From contig JABMNV010000030.1 of NCBI GenBank assembly GCA_013203475.1, positions 1-48,975 on the forward strand: a stretch of DNA of 48,975 nt, given 5' to 3'. This stretch comes from Acidobacteriota bacterium. Lineage in GTDB: Bacteria > Acidobacteriota > Vicinamibacteria > Vicinamibacterales > SCN-69-37. Shown here piece by piece: positions 1 to 8,115 of this stretch. The position numbers were made by a program, and so were the translations under genes. The first letter of the stretch is position 1. Every line of letters starts with the position of its first letter. The notes under the pieces are model-generated. The model worked only from the letters and a program-made list of their open reading frames with translations, did no database searches and had not been told where the DNA came from.

Positions 1-1
1 C

Positions 2-571
2 AAGTTCTCGACCTACGCCACGTGGTGGATTCGGCAGGCGATCACACGAGCCATTGCTGACCAGGCGCGCACGATTCGCATTCCCGTGCACATGATCGAA
101 ACGATCAACAAGCTGATTCGCACGTCGCGAGCCCTGGTGCAGGAACTGGGGCGCGAACCCACGTCGGAAGAAATCGCCCAGCGCATGGACATTCCAGTGT
201 CCAAGGTTCGCAAGGTCCTCAAGATCGCGCAGGAACCCATCTCGCTGGAGACCCCGATCGGCGAGGAGGAAGATTCACATCTGGGTGACTTCATCCCCGA
301 CACGAACGTCCTCTCACCGGCCGAGTCGGTGATTAATCTGAACCTGAAGGAACAGACCGACTCCGTGCTGCGGACCCTGACGCCGCGCGAGGAGCGCGTC
401 ATCAAAATGCGCTTCGGAGTGGGTGAGGGATCCGAACACACACTTGAGGAAGTGGGCCAGAGCTTCGCGGTCACACGCGAGCGCATCCGGCAGATCGAAG
501 CCAAAGCGCTCCGCAAGCTGCGTCACCCGTCGCGCAGCCGCAGGCTCAAACCGTTCCTCGAAGGAAGATAG
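2..571 (+). CDS. rpoD: RNA polymerase primary sigma factor (RpoD/SigA), C-terminal part
   Basis: The reading frame is open from the window edge, so this is the 3' part of a larger gene (about 189 residues seen). The first residues ([20 protein letters not shown]) are the core of region 2.3-2.4, which melts and reads the -10 element. Region 3 follows ([17 protein letters not shown]), then region 4 with a helix-turn-helix ending in [19 protein letters not shown], which reads the -35 element. These blocks are nearly invariant in group 1 sigma factors. The stop is followed 8 nt later by a tRNA gene. Group 2 sigma factors look alike here, so a paralogue cannot be fully excluded without the N-terminus. 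Confidence 0.95.
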   Translation, partial: KFSTYATWWIRQAITRAIADQARTIRIPVHMIETINKLIRTSRALVQELGREPTSEEIAQRMDIPVSKVRKVLKIAQEPISLETPIGEEEDSHLGDFIPDTNVLSPAESVINLNLKEQTDSVLRTLTPREERVIKMRFGVGEGSEHTLEEVGQSFAVTRERIRQIEAKALRKLRHPSRSRRLKPFLEGR

Positions 572-579
572 GGAAGATC

Positions 580-655
580 GGGCCCTTAGCTCAATGGTTA
601 GAGCTACCGGCTCATAACCGGTTGGTTCCAGGTTCGAGTCCTGGAGGGCCCACCA
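580..655 (+). tRNA. tRNA with CAT anticodon, probably tRNA-Ile2 (lysidine type), otherwise tRNA-Met
   Basis: A full cloverleaf can be drawn. The 7-bp acceptor stem is GGGCCCT (580-586) with AGGGCCC (645-651). The D stem is GCTC/GAGC. The anticodon stem ACCGG/CCGGT encloses loop CTCATAA with CAT at 613-615. The T stem is CCAGG/CCTGG around TTCGAGT, and CCA is encoded at 653-655. Position pairs 4-69 and 5-68 are both C-G, which matches the TilS lysidine-synthetase determinants known for E. coli tRNA-Ile2 rather than elongator tRNA-Met. The overall sequence also resembles tRNA-Ile2. The Ile2 assignment is an inference; that this is a CAT tRNA is seen directly. Confidence 0.95.
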
Positions 656-718
656 CCCCCGCCGTGGGGCACAGGCAGGGCTTCGCACGGGTCCCCCGGC
701 AAGATAAGATAGGAGCTC

Positions 719-1468
719 ATGCTTGAGGCTTTGTCTTCTCTGATTGCGCTGCAGGCGCTTGATACCGCTGCTGAAACGGCCCGAAAGCGCATCAGTGACG
801 TCCCCGACGCCGAGCGAGCACTTGCAGCCGCGGTCGCCGAAACTCAGGTGGTCACGGACGAGGCCAGGGCGAAGGTCAGCGAGAACAACTCAGCCCGCCG
901 GGCGCTGGAAAAAGATGTGGCGGCCGTCGATGCGCGGATGGCCAAGTTCGAAGAACACAAAGCGTCAGTCAAGACCAACGAACAGTTCCAGGCACTCAAT
1001 CACGAAATCGAAGTCGCCCAGACCAGCAAGTCGGCGCTCGAAGATCAGATCATTGCGTTGATGGACGAGGCCGATACGCTTGAGGCGACCCTCACGCAGG
1101 CCGAAGCCGTGCTCGCCCAGCGCCAGCGCACAGCCAAGACCGAGCATCAGGTGCTGCACGCCGATGTCACGGCACAAGAAGCGGAACTGATTCGGTTGGC
1201 GGCGGCCCGCGCCGAAGCCACGACACTGGTACCGCAGGAGATGCTGGGCAAATACGAGCAGATGCTCAAGGGCCGCAAGGGTGTCGCCGTGGCCGCCATG
1301 GTGGCCGGCACGTGCACGGCCTGCCATGTGGCCCTTCGCCCGCACCTGCAGCAACAAGTCCGGCGCAACGACGGTATCGCGCTGTGCGACAGCTGCCAGC
1401 GCATCCTGTACTACGTCGCTCCCCCCCCCGCGGACGACGCCGAGCCGACACCTCCTCGAGCGTCATAA
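719..1468 (+). CDS. CT398-like coiled-coil protein with C-terminal zinc ribbon
   Basis: The protein has 249 residues. Residues 1-180 are almost wholly helical and rich in Ala, Glu and Lys heptads, as expected for a long antiparallel coiled-coil hairpin. The C-terminus carries a zinc ribbon with cysteines at about 199, 202, 223 and 226 (CTAC and CDSC). This is the architecture of the widespread zinc-ribbon family once called DUF164 (Chlamydia CT398), which has been linked to sigma-54 or secretion components but has no settled function. The ATG is preceded by a good AGGAG at 711-715, which fixes the start. It lies 63 nt behind the tRNA and converges with the pgeF-like gene. An Ala/Pro-rich tail follows the ribbon. 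Confidence 0.85.
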   Translation: MLEALSSLIALQALDTAAETARKRISDVPDAERALAAAVAETQVVTDEARAKVSENNSARRALEKDVAAVDARMAKFEEHKASVKTNEQFQALNHEIEVAQTSKSALEDQIIALMDEADTLEATLTQAEAVLAQRQRTAKTEHQVLHADVTAQEAELIRLAAARAEATTLVPQEMLGKYEQMLKGRKGVAVAAMVAGTCTACHVALRPHLQQQVRRNDGIALCDSCQRILYYVAPPPADDAEPTPPRAS

Positions 1469-1495
1469 CCCGATGACGTCACCGGCGCTGGTCGG

Positions 1496-2251
1496 TCAGA
1501 CGGTCAGCGTTCGGTCTGTCAGCCGGACTGCGGCCACCATGCGACCGGCACCGGCGCCCTCGGCGCGGTATGAAAAACATCGATCAAGAGACTCGGCCGT
1601 GCAGATGCGCGACACGTGGATCGCGTGGTCGGGCACGCCTGCATGGATCAGTTGGTCAATGTTGGCCTGCCACAGATCCAGTTTCCACCGCTCGATGCCA
1701 TCGTCAGTCATCCACTCGGCCGCGCTAGGCGTCATCGCCAGGAATGTGTTTCGCACACGCCCGTCAACCTGATAGCAGCAGGGGCCGATGCTTGGACCGA
1801 TCGCGGCCACGAGGTCCTCGGCGGGCACGCCCAACTCCGCGATCGCCTCCACCGTCGCCGTGACAATCGCCGCGCACGTCCCTCTCCATCCGGCATGCAC
1901 GGCAGCGACGACACGGTGGCGAGAGTCGGCGAGAAGGACCGGCACGCAGTCGGCGACGCGGACAAGAACGGCCCGTGTCGGATCGGTCGAAATAATGGCG
2001 TCGGCTTGTGTGCCAGAGGGAAATGGTTCCCCAGGCCGCACGTGGGCCACTGTTCTTCCATGGACCTGCGTCACGCGAACGACACCTTGAGGCTCAACAC
2101 CAAGCGCACGGGCTACCCGTTCGTCGCCCCATTCCCGGGACCGACCACCAAACAGGTGCGCCGCAAGGTCGGTCAACGCCTCGTGGTTCAGGACTGGGCC
2201 GCATGGTTCGTCGCGCCAGCGCCAGCCCGAGGTCTCGTTCGATGTCATCAC
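1496..2251 (-). CDS. pgeF: PgeF/YfiH family protein (multicopper polyphenol-oxidase fold; peptidoglycan editing or purine nucleoside phosphorylase)
   Basis: The protein has about 250 residues, normal for the family. The three conserved metal/active-site blocks are all present: QVHGRT with His near residue 64, VADCVPVLL with Cys near 102, and VHAGWRGT with His near 119, followed by GPSIGPCCYQV. In E. coli YfiH/PgeF removes wrongly incorporated L-Ser from peptidoglycan precursors, and homologues show purine nucleoside phosphorylase or laccase-like activity. The exact substrate cannot be read from sequence. The start is either GTG at 2251 or the next codon ATG at 2248. In many bacteria pgeF sits next to division genes, and here it lies near the end of the dcw cluster, separated from it by one small gene. 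Confidence 0.9.
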   Translation of the reverse strand: MMTSNETSGWRWRDEPCGPVLNHEALTDLAAHLFGGRSREWGDERVARALGVEPQGVVRVTQVHGRTVAHVRPGEPFPSGTQADAIISTDPTRAVLVRVADCVPVLLADSRHRVVAAVHAGWRGTCAAIVTATVEAIAELGVPAEDLVAAIGPSIGPCCYQVDGRVRNTFLAMTPSAAEWMTDDGIERWKLDLWQANIDQLIHAGVPDHAIHVSRICTAESLDRCFSYRAEGAGAGRMVAAVRLTDRTLTV

Positions 2252-2480
2252 GCTCGGTCATCTTAAGGCAACGCTGGGTGCCACGTCTGCGCTCCATCTC
2301 ACATGCGCGTAAACGGCGGTGGACGATTTCGCCGCGGCGAGAGCAGTCGCCGAGTGGTACGTCTGGCGCAAATCCAGGCCGCCCAACACGTTCCGGCCGC
2401 ACACCAGGGAGCGACGAGGATGGCGACGCATTTGCTCTCTAGTCCGCCATGCCGGACTGAACCGGCGGAGGCACATAACC

Positions 2481-2780
2481 ATGACTGTGATATTCGTCCC
2501 GAACGACAAAGGCAACCCTCCTGGCAAACTCGCAGACGCGGAGCTGCACTTCGCGGGTGGTCCGCTCGACGGACTCAAGCTCGTCGGCTTCGGCGTCTGG
2601 GAACGGAAGCAGGGTGGCCGCAACGTCACCTTCCCGGCGCGTCAATACTCTGTGAATGGCGAGCGTCGCAGCTATTGCCTGCTGCGCCCGATTCTTGATG
2701 CGTCGTCACAAGACGGATTGCGCGACATCATTCTTGAGGCCTACACAATACACGAGGCGGCGCTGGCCGAGGCGGTATAG
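2481..2780 (+). CDS. small protein of unknown function (99 residues)
   Basis: I do not recognise a named family. The ATG at 2481 is preceded by a clear GGAGG at 2467-2471 with 9 nt spacing. The frame stays open 162 nt upstream, but that part is Arg-rich and has no matching ribosome site, so the short form is preferred. The product is soluble, with no signal peptide or membrane segment. It contains the stretches HFAGGPLDGLKLVGFGVWER and NVTFPARQYSVNGERR, which look like alternating beta strands, and a helical C-terminus. The regular composition and strong Shine-Dalgarno argue for a real gene. It is convergent with the radical SAM gene, with 16 nt between the stops. Confidence 0.7.
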   Translation: MTVIFVPNDKGNPPGKLADAELHFAGGPLDGLKLVGFGVWERKQGGRNVTFPARQYSVNGERRSYCLLRPILDASSQDGLRDIILEAYTIHEAALAEAV

Positions 2781-2796
2781 ACCAAAGGTCCGACTG

Positions 2797-4608
2797 CTAC
2801 GACGGCACGGTGACACGACGGGGCTGGATGGTCTGCTCGGCGCGAAGGCTCTTCTCCAACTCGGTGCGAAAGAAGCTCTCCTTCATCCCGCCATCGATAA
2901 TTTGCCACGGCAGAAACGAGTCAGACTCTTTGTTGCGGTAGAGGTAGGCGTCGGCGTCAAGGCCGACGTCGGCCACAGCCGCTCGCCACTGACCTCCGTT
3001 CTGTTCGGCGCGTTCGATGACATCCGCCACCCGTCGGTCACCCAGGGACAGTAGCCCCTGGTAGTAGGAGTGACGCTCGGACTTGATGGTGAAGTACACG
3101 TTGTCAATGTTCGACACCAACTGTCGCAGTCGCTTGCTCTTCTGGTCGATCGTCGCCGTGTCCGTCATCGGCATCCACTGATAGGTGGTGCCGGGCTTTG
3201 GCACAAGCGGGTTCACAGAAGCCACGATGCGGCCCACGGTGCCGCGCACTTTCGCATGCGCCATCATCCGGTCTCGCATCGCGATCGTCAGATCCCGAAT
3301 CTCCACCAGGTCCGCATCCTCTTCCGTGGGGATACCGATCATGTAGTAGAGCTTGAGGTTCTGGATGCCGGCCGCGAAAATGAGTTCCGTTCGCGTCAGT
3401 ATTTCTTCATTGGTGACGGTCTTGTTGATGACCCGGCGCAGTCGGTCCGACCCCGTCTCCGGAGCGATCGTAATCGACTTCTCCCCGCTCGCCTTCAGGA
3501 GCCGGACGATAGGCTCGGTGAGATCGTCCATGCGGAGGGAGGCTGGGGTGATGCCGTACCCCATGGCCAGGAGTTTCTCAAGGATCAGCACGATGTCTGG
3601 GTGGTCACACAACGCGATCGACACCAGTCCAACACGTGTCGCATAGGGCCGCGCGGCCTCGGCCATTTCAAGGATTCGTTGGGTATCAAAAGGCCGGACG
3701 GGCAAGTAGTTGTAGCCAGCCCAACAGAAGCGGCACAAGTTCGCGCAACCGCGCACCACTTCGATAAGGAAACGCGCGCCGAACTCGGTCTCAGGCGTGA
3801 AGATGCGCGTGGAGGGAGGATCGAGATGATCAGTCGCCTTGACCGACGCTTTTTGGACCACGACCGGGGCGCCCGTACCCGCGCGGGGTGTGATCGCAGC
3901 CACTCGTCCGGGACCGTCATACGTGACGTCGTAGAACGACGGGATGTAGAACCCGCGCTCCCTGGCGAGGAGGGTGAGCACCTCGTCCCGATCAGCCGCA
4001 CGATGCCAACTCTCGATCAGCGCGGGCACCAGCAACTCGCCCTCTCCCGCAGCGATCACGTCGGCAAACGGCGCGAGCGGTTCTGGATTGACGAACGTGA
4101 CGGCCCCCCCAATGACGATAAGCGGGTCGCGGTGGTGCCGGTCGGCCGCGCGTGCCTTCAGCCCGGCCAGGCGCAGCAAGGTGAGGACGTTGGTGTAGTC
4201 CCATTCAAACGACACGGAGAACGCAAAGATGTCGAAGTCACTGACGAGCGTCTGCGATTCCAACGTCACCAGAGGGTCCTTCCGTCTCCCCTCGTCCGCG
4301 AGTTCCTGGCGTCCAGGCAGGAAGACCCGCTCACACACGACGCGATCGTCGGCGTTCAGCAACGAATAGACGGTCTGGAGGCCGAGATTCGACATCCCGA
4401 CGAAGTAGGTGTTCGGAAACGCGAGCGCCACCCGCAGCCGACCCCCGTGCGGCTTCCGCACGTACCCGACTTCCTTCTCCAGCGTCGCCAGAGCATCCTC
4501 GCGTCGATGGCCCGGTCCTCGGCCCGCTCCGGCGCGCCCGGCGTATGTACGGGGATTGGGGCGTCTGGGCATCTGGAATCGAGAAGAGAACTCGAGCCAA
4601 AGCTGCAT
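2797..4608 (-). CDS. B12-binding-type radical SAM protein (TIGR03960-like), function unknown
   Basis: The protein has 603 residues. Residues about 60-200 form a Rossmann-like B12-binding-type domain (VALAFPNTYFVGMSNLGLQ). The radical SAM core follows, with CANLCRFC giving cysteines at about 288, 292 and 295, and a downstream SIALCDHPDI / TIAPETGSDRLRR segment typical of this uncharacterised family. Family members bind a [4Fe-4S] cluster and cleave SAM; the substrate is unknown. They are often encoded with, or fused to, a DUF2344 protein and RNase G, neither of which is seen here. The gene lies 78 nt behind ftsZ at the end of the dcw cluster and has its own TACAAT box (4641-4646, minus strand). 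Starts at 4608 or ATG 4572 are both possible. Confidence 0.85.
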   Translation of the reverse strand: MQLWLEFSSRFQMPRRPNPRTYAGRAGAGRGPGHRREDALATLEKEVGYVRKPHGGRLRVALAFPNTYFVGMSNLGLQTVYSLLNADDRVVCERVFLPGRQELADEGRRKDPLVTLESQTLVSDFDIFAFSVSFEWDYTNVLTLLRLAGLKARAADRHHRDPLIVIGGAVTFVNPEPLAPFADVIAAGEGELLVPALIESWHRAADRDEVLTLLARERGFYIPSFYDVTYDGPGRVAAITPRAGTGAPVVVQKASVKATDHLDPPSTRIFTPETEFGARFLIEVVRGCANLCRFCWAGYNYLPVRPFDTQRILEMAEAARPYATRVGLVSIALCDHPDIVLILEKLLAMGYGITPASLRMDDLTEPIVRLLKASGEKSITIAPETGSDRLRRVINKTVTNEEILTRTELIFAAGIQNLKLYYMIGIPTEEDADLVEIRDLTIAMRDRMMAHAKVRGTVGRIVASVNPLVPKPGTTYQWMPMTDTATIDQKSKRLRQLVSNIDNVYFTIKSERHSYYQGLLSLGDRRVADVIERAEQNGGQWRAAVADVGLDADAYLYRNKESDSFLPWQIIDGGMKESFFRTELEKSLRAEQTIQPRRVTVPS

Positions 4609-4640
4609 CGGCGAAAGAGCCGACGGAGGTGGCTGTGGCT

Positions 4641-4646
4641 ATTGTA
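4641..4646 (-). promoter_or_regulatory. -10-like box TACAAT upstream of the radical SAM gene
   Basis: The minus strand reads TACAAT 33-38 nt before the ATG at 4608, in the 78-nt gap between ftsZ and the radical SAM gene. No good -35 element is seen at 16-18 nt spacing. It may allow the radical SAM gene to be transcribed apart from the dcw operon. Identical hexamers precede the genes at 38707 and 40959. Confidence 0.35.
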
Positions 4647-4686
4647 CCTTCGCTGACCGGCGCGCGCTGGCAGTTACGTTCAGGGC

Positions 4687-5958
4687 TCAGCCCTCTTGAC
4701 GGCGCAAGAACGCCGGCACGTCCAACGGTGATGGGCCGTCCTCGGCGTCGCCATCCGTCGTGGCATCTGACGCCGACGCGAGCGTCAGCGGCGGCAGTTT
4801 CAGCCCCGGCCGGCGGGTGAGTGAAACATGGGAGGTGCTCAGAGGTGATCCGTTGACGACCTGACGTTCTTCGTTGAGGATGCGGTGGGAGGCGTATGCC
4901 GTCATGTCGATTGGGGTGGGCATGGACGCCTGCATCGCGGGCGCGAGCGCGGCCCTGGCGTGATCGAATCCCGTGGCGATCACGGTGATTTTGATCTGCC
5001 CCTCCATCGCGGGATCCACGACCGCGCCAAAAATAATATTGGCGTCTTCGTGCGCGGCGTTGTAAATAATCTCCGAGGCTTCGCTGACCTCGGCCAACGT
5101 CAGGTCCGGACCACCTGTCACGTTGATGATCACACCGCGCGCGCCGTCGACCCTGGCGTCCTCGAGGAGTGGACTCGAGACCGCCGCCATCGCCGCCACC
5201 GTGGCGCGATCGGCCCCGGACGCGATGCCGGTGCCCATGATGGCAATCCCCATCCGCGACATGATTGTCTTGACGTCCGCGAAGTCGAGATTAATGATGC
5301 CCGGTACGAGGAGGAGATCCGAGATGCCTTGAATGGCCTGACGCAACACATCGTCCGCCGTCATGAATGCGTCGGACATGCTGGTTTCTTTCTTGACGGT
5401 GGCCAGCAGGCGCTCATTGGGAATCGTGATCATCGTGTCCACGCTGTTCTGAAGTTCCATCAGGCCACGCTCGGCCTGCGCCGCGCGCTTTCGCCCCTCG
5501 AACTTGAATGGCTTCGTGACGACGGCGATCGTCAGCGCGCCAATCTGATTCGCGAGGCTGGCAATGACCGGTGCCGCGCCCGTGCCAGTGCCGCCACCAA
5601 GCCCGGTGGTGACAAACACCATATCGGCGCCCGTCAGGGCTTCGAGGATCTTGTCCGTGTCCTCAAGGGCCGCGTCACGGCCAACGCTGGGATCCGCCCC
5701 GGCACCGAGTCCCTTTGTGAGCAGCCGGCCCAATTGGATTTTGACCGGAGCCGCGCTGTTCGCCAACGCCTGCTGGTCGGTGTTGGCGACGATAAACTCC
5801 ACACCAGGAAGGCCGGCGGCCACCATGCGGTTGACCGCGTTGCTCCCTCCCCCTCCCACGCCGATCACCTTGATGCGAGCGCCTGCGCGTGCGCGGTCAT
5901 CGTCGAGCAGGATACGGAGGGTGTCGTGGGTCCGGTCAGTCAGTGTCATTGGGTCCAT
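4687..5958 (-). CDS. ftsZ: cell division GTPase FtsZ
   Basis: The 423-residue product is the tubulin-like GTPase that polymerises into the Z ring at midcell. The nucleotide-binding motif GGGGSN is at about 35-40, the tubulin signature [10 protein letters not shown] at 121-130, and the T7 loop NLDFADVK at 223-230. A variable linker of about 70 residues leads to a C-terminal peptide ([10 protein letters not shown]) that matches the tail by which FtsZ binds FtsA and other partners. The ATG at 5958 has AAGGAG 9 nt upstream, which supports this start over the Met at codon 4. It follows ftsA after 50 nt. Upstream of the globular domain is a 28-residue N-terminal extension, a normal length for the family. 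Confidence 0.98.
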   Translation of the reverse strand: MDPMTLTDRTHDTLRILLDDDRARAGARIKVIGVGGGGSNAVNRMVAAGLPGVEFIVANTDQQALANSAAPVKIQLGRLLTKGLGAGADPSVGRDAALEDTDKILEALTGADMVFVTTGLGGGTGTGAAPVIASLANQIGALTIAVVTKPFKFEGRKRAAQAERGLMELQNSVDTMITIPNERLLATVKKETSMSDAFMTADDVLRQAIQGISDLLLVPGIINLDFADVKTIMSRMGIAIMGTGIASGADRATVAAMAAVSSPLLEDARVDGARGVIINVTGGPDLTLAEVSEASEIIYNAAHEDANIIFGAVVDPAMEGQIKITVIATGFDHARAALAPAMQASMPTPIDMTAYASHRILNEERQVVNGSPLSTSHVSLTRRPGLKLPPLTLASASDATTDGDAEDGPSPLDVPAFLRRQEG

Positions 5959-6008
5959 TCGGGCAGTCTCCTTGTCGCTTACAGAGCACGTACGGCGCGA
6001 CGAGCGGG

Positions 6009-7241
6009 CTAAAAGAATTCCTTGAAGAGCGTACGCAGACGTCCGGTCAGCCGACCAAACGTGCCACCGCCAACACGTGCCGGTTCGTGCTGCAGGTTGC
6101 GGTGTGCGTACATGACCAGTCCTACCGACGTGGCGAAGGCTGGATTATTGACGTGGTCGGCCAGCCCCCCGATGCCTTCAGAGGCACCGCGACGCACGGG
6201 CAGGTCAAAGATTTGCTCGGCAATCTCCACCATGCCCTCAAGCATCGACCCACCGCCGGTAAGGACGATTCCTGAGTTGAGAGACTTCTCGAAGCCAGCC
6301 TTGCGGATTTCGTCCCACAGAAGATGGCAAATTTCTTCCGCTCTCGGCTGAAGGATTTCAGACACCACCCGACGCGGCATCACGCGCGCGCGGCGTCCGG
6401 CAATGCTTGCCACTTCCATCGTTTCGTCTTCGGGCACCAGCGATGTCAGTGCGCACCCGGCACGTCGCTTCAGCTTTTCAGCTTCGGGAATCGGCATTCG
6501 TAAACCGACCGCGATGTCATTGGTGAAGTGGTCGCCACCGACAGCCACCACTCCGGTGTGCCACAGACTGCCGCGCTCAAACACAGCGAAATCCGTGGTG
6601 CCACCTCCGATATCAACAACGGCCACACCCAGTTCCTTCTCGTCTGCCGTCAAGACGGCTTCGCTCGCCGCCAGCTGCTCAAGAACGGTGTCGCCCACCT
6701 CAACACCGGCGCGGTTCACGCACGACACCATGTTCTGCATGGACGACGAGCTGCCGGTCACGATGTGGACGTTGACTTCGAGGCGTGAGCCGGTCATCCC
6801 GACGGGCACCGCGATGCCGTCCTGATCGTCAACGACGAAGTCCTGAGGTAAGACATGCAGGATCTCTCGACCTGCGGGCAACGCCACGGCGCGAGCAGCG
6901 TCGATCGCCCGCTTGACGTCTTCGCGCGTAATCTCGCGATTGCGGCCGGAGACCGCGACAACGCCTCGGCTGTTGAAGGCCTTCACGTGGGCGCCCGACA
7001 GTGCCAGATGCACGGTGTCGATTTCCACGCCAGCCGTCAGCTCGGCCTCGTCGAGTGCCTTCTTGATCGCCTCGGCCGCCGAATCGACGTTATTGACCAC
7101 CCCTCGCCTGATCCCGGTGGAATCGGCGAGTCCGATCCCGATGATATCGAGCGTCCCGTCGTCCATCATCTCGCCGACGATCGCTGACACTTTTGATGTG
7201 CCCACGTCGAGTCCGACCAGATAGCGTTCTTTGCGTGCCAT
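6009..7241 (-). CDS. ftsA: cell division protein FtsA
   Basis: This is the actin-like ATPase that ties FtsZ filaments to the membrane. The N-terminus [18 protein letters not shown] is the phosphate-1 motif, followed by the SHS2/1C domain insertion and the phosphate-2 block [14 protein letters not shown]. An adenosine motif ([12 protein letters not shown]) lies near the C-terminus. The last residues (LRTLFKEFF) form the amphipathic membrane-targeting helix of FtsA. ATG 7241 is preferred over the GTG two codons upstream because an AGGGGAG stretch sits 5 nt before it. It begins 10 nt after the ftsQ stop and precedes ftsZ, the standard order. Confidence 0.97.
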   Translation of the reverse strand: MARKERYLVGLDVGTSKVSAIVGEMMDDGTLDIIGIGLADSTGIRRGVVNNVDSAAEAIKKALDEAELTAGVEIDTVHLALSGAHVKAFNSRGVVAVSGRNREITREDVKRAIDAARAVALPAGREILHVLPQDFVVDDQDGIAVPVGMTGSRLEVNVHIVTGSSSSMQNMVSCVNRAGVEVGDTVLEQLAASEAVLTADEKELGVAVVDIGGGTTDFAVFERGSLWHTGVVAVGGDHFTNDIAVGLRMPIPEAEKLKRRAGCALTSLVPEDETMEVASIAGRRARVMPRRVVSEILQPRAEEICHLLWDEIRKAGFEKSLNSGIVLTGGGSMLEGMVEIAEQIFDLPVRRGASEGIGGLADHVNNPAFATSVGLVMYAHRNLQHEPARVGGGTFGRLTGRLRTLFKEFF

Positions 7242-7251
7242 CAACACTCCC

Positions 7252-8115
7252 CTACTGCCTGTTCTTTCGAATGTCCCGTTCTTTCGCGACGATCTTCTGA
7301 CCGAATCTCAGGTCGACGTAGTCCACTTCCTCCCACCGCTCGTTCAGCGTGGGCCGCAGTTCCAGGTACGTCCGGAGCCGGGCCATAAACTTCTCGTCGC
7401 CCAGATACAGCAAGGTCGGGTCATCGTCGAGCAGCACGGTCACGTTGTGGTCCCGCGAAACGTCCACCTGAGACACGGCGCGGCGCAGTTCCGGACGGGA
7501 GGCAAGATCTGCCAGGAATCTCGCCGTCAGTTGGGCGCGACCCGGGTCAATGGCGCGGCCCCCGGCCGCCGCCGGCGCCGCCATGCCATCAACAATCGGC
7601 AGATCAAATTCGACATACTGAGGACCGTAGCCATCAACGATCACGCCGGTGCCGTCCACCAGATACAACTGTTGGCCCAGTCGCGCGATCGCCACGGGCT
7701 CCCGCTCGACGATGCGCACATCCACAGTGGAGGGCAACAGGCGGCGAACCGTGACCGACTCCACCCAAGGGGAATCACGCAGACGGGCTTCAACCCGGTC
7801 CAGATCGACCAGGAGGAGGCTTTCTCCGCGTACGTCGCCGATTAGTGCGTCAATTTCTCCAGTCGACAAACGCTGGTTGCCCCGGACGAGCACGCGATCC
7901 ACCGAGAGCAACTGGGCGTCTACCACGCGCACCGACGCAAACGCGACGAGGGCCACCAGTGCACCAAGAGCGAGCACGACACGAACGAGGCGCCAGACCC
8001 GAAGGGCTGCGCCGCGGCGTTTACCCGAACGCGCATCCGCGCGCCGAAATCGCTTATCGGCCACCGCGGCGGCCCCGCCTGGCAGCCCGCGCCGGCCCAC
8101 TCGTCGGGCGCTCAC
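7252..8115 (-). CDS. ftsQ: cell division protein FtsQ
   Basis: The 287-residue bitopic protein joins the FtsQLB divisome scaffold. An Arg-rich cytoplasmic N-terminus of about 45 residues is followed by one membrane segment (about 45-66), then a POTRA domain (LLSVDRVLVRGNQRLSTGEI, residues about 70-140) and the FtsQ beta domain (RIVEREPVAIARLGQQLYLV). The start is GTG 8115, which overlaps the murC stop by 4 nt (GTGA), implying coupled translation. A short Ala/Gly/Pro-rich loop (APAAAGG) interrupts the beta domain and may be a lineage insertion. FtsQ diverges strongly between phyla, so position in the cluster adds to the call. Confidence 0.93.
   Translation of the reverse strand: MSARRVGRRGLPGGAAAVADKRFRRADARSGKRRGAALRVWRLVRVVLALGALVALVAFASVRVVDAQLLSVDRVLVRGNQRLSTGEIDALIGDVRGESLLLVDLDRVEARLRDSPWVESVTVRRLLPSTVDVRIVEREPVAIARLGQQLYLVDGTGVIVDGYGPQYVEFDLPIVDGMAAPAAAGGRAIDPGRAQLTARFLADLASRPELRRAVSQVDVSRDHNVTVLLDDDPTLLYLGDEKFMARLRTYLELRPTLNERWEEVDYVDLRFGQKIVAKERDIRKNRQ

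Noticed and set aside
3070-4656. Long open frame on the plus strand (528 codons) opposite the radical SAM gene
   Set aside because: It lies antisense to a well-supported gene, is Arg/His/Asp-rich and lacks any motif; a GC-rich shadow frame.
4885-6012. Long open frame (375 codons) opposite ftsZ
   Set aside because: Antisense shadow of ftsZ with no domain and no ribosome site.
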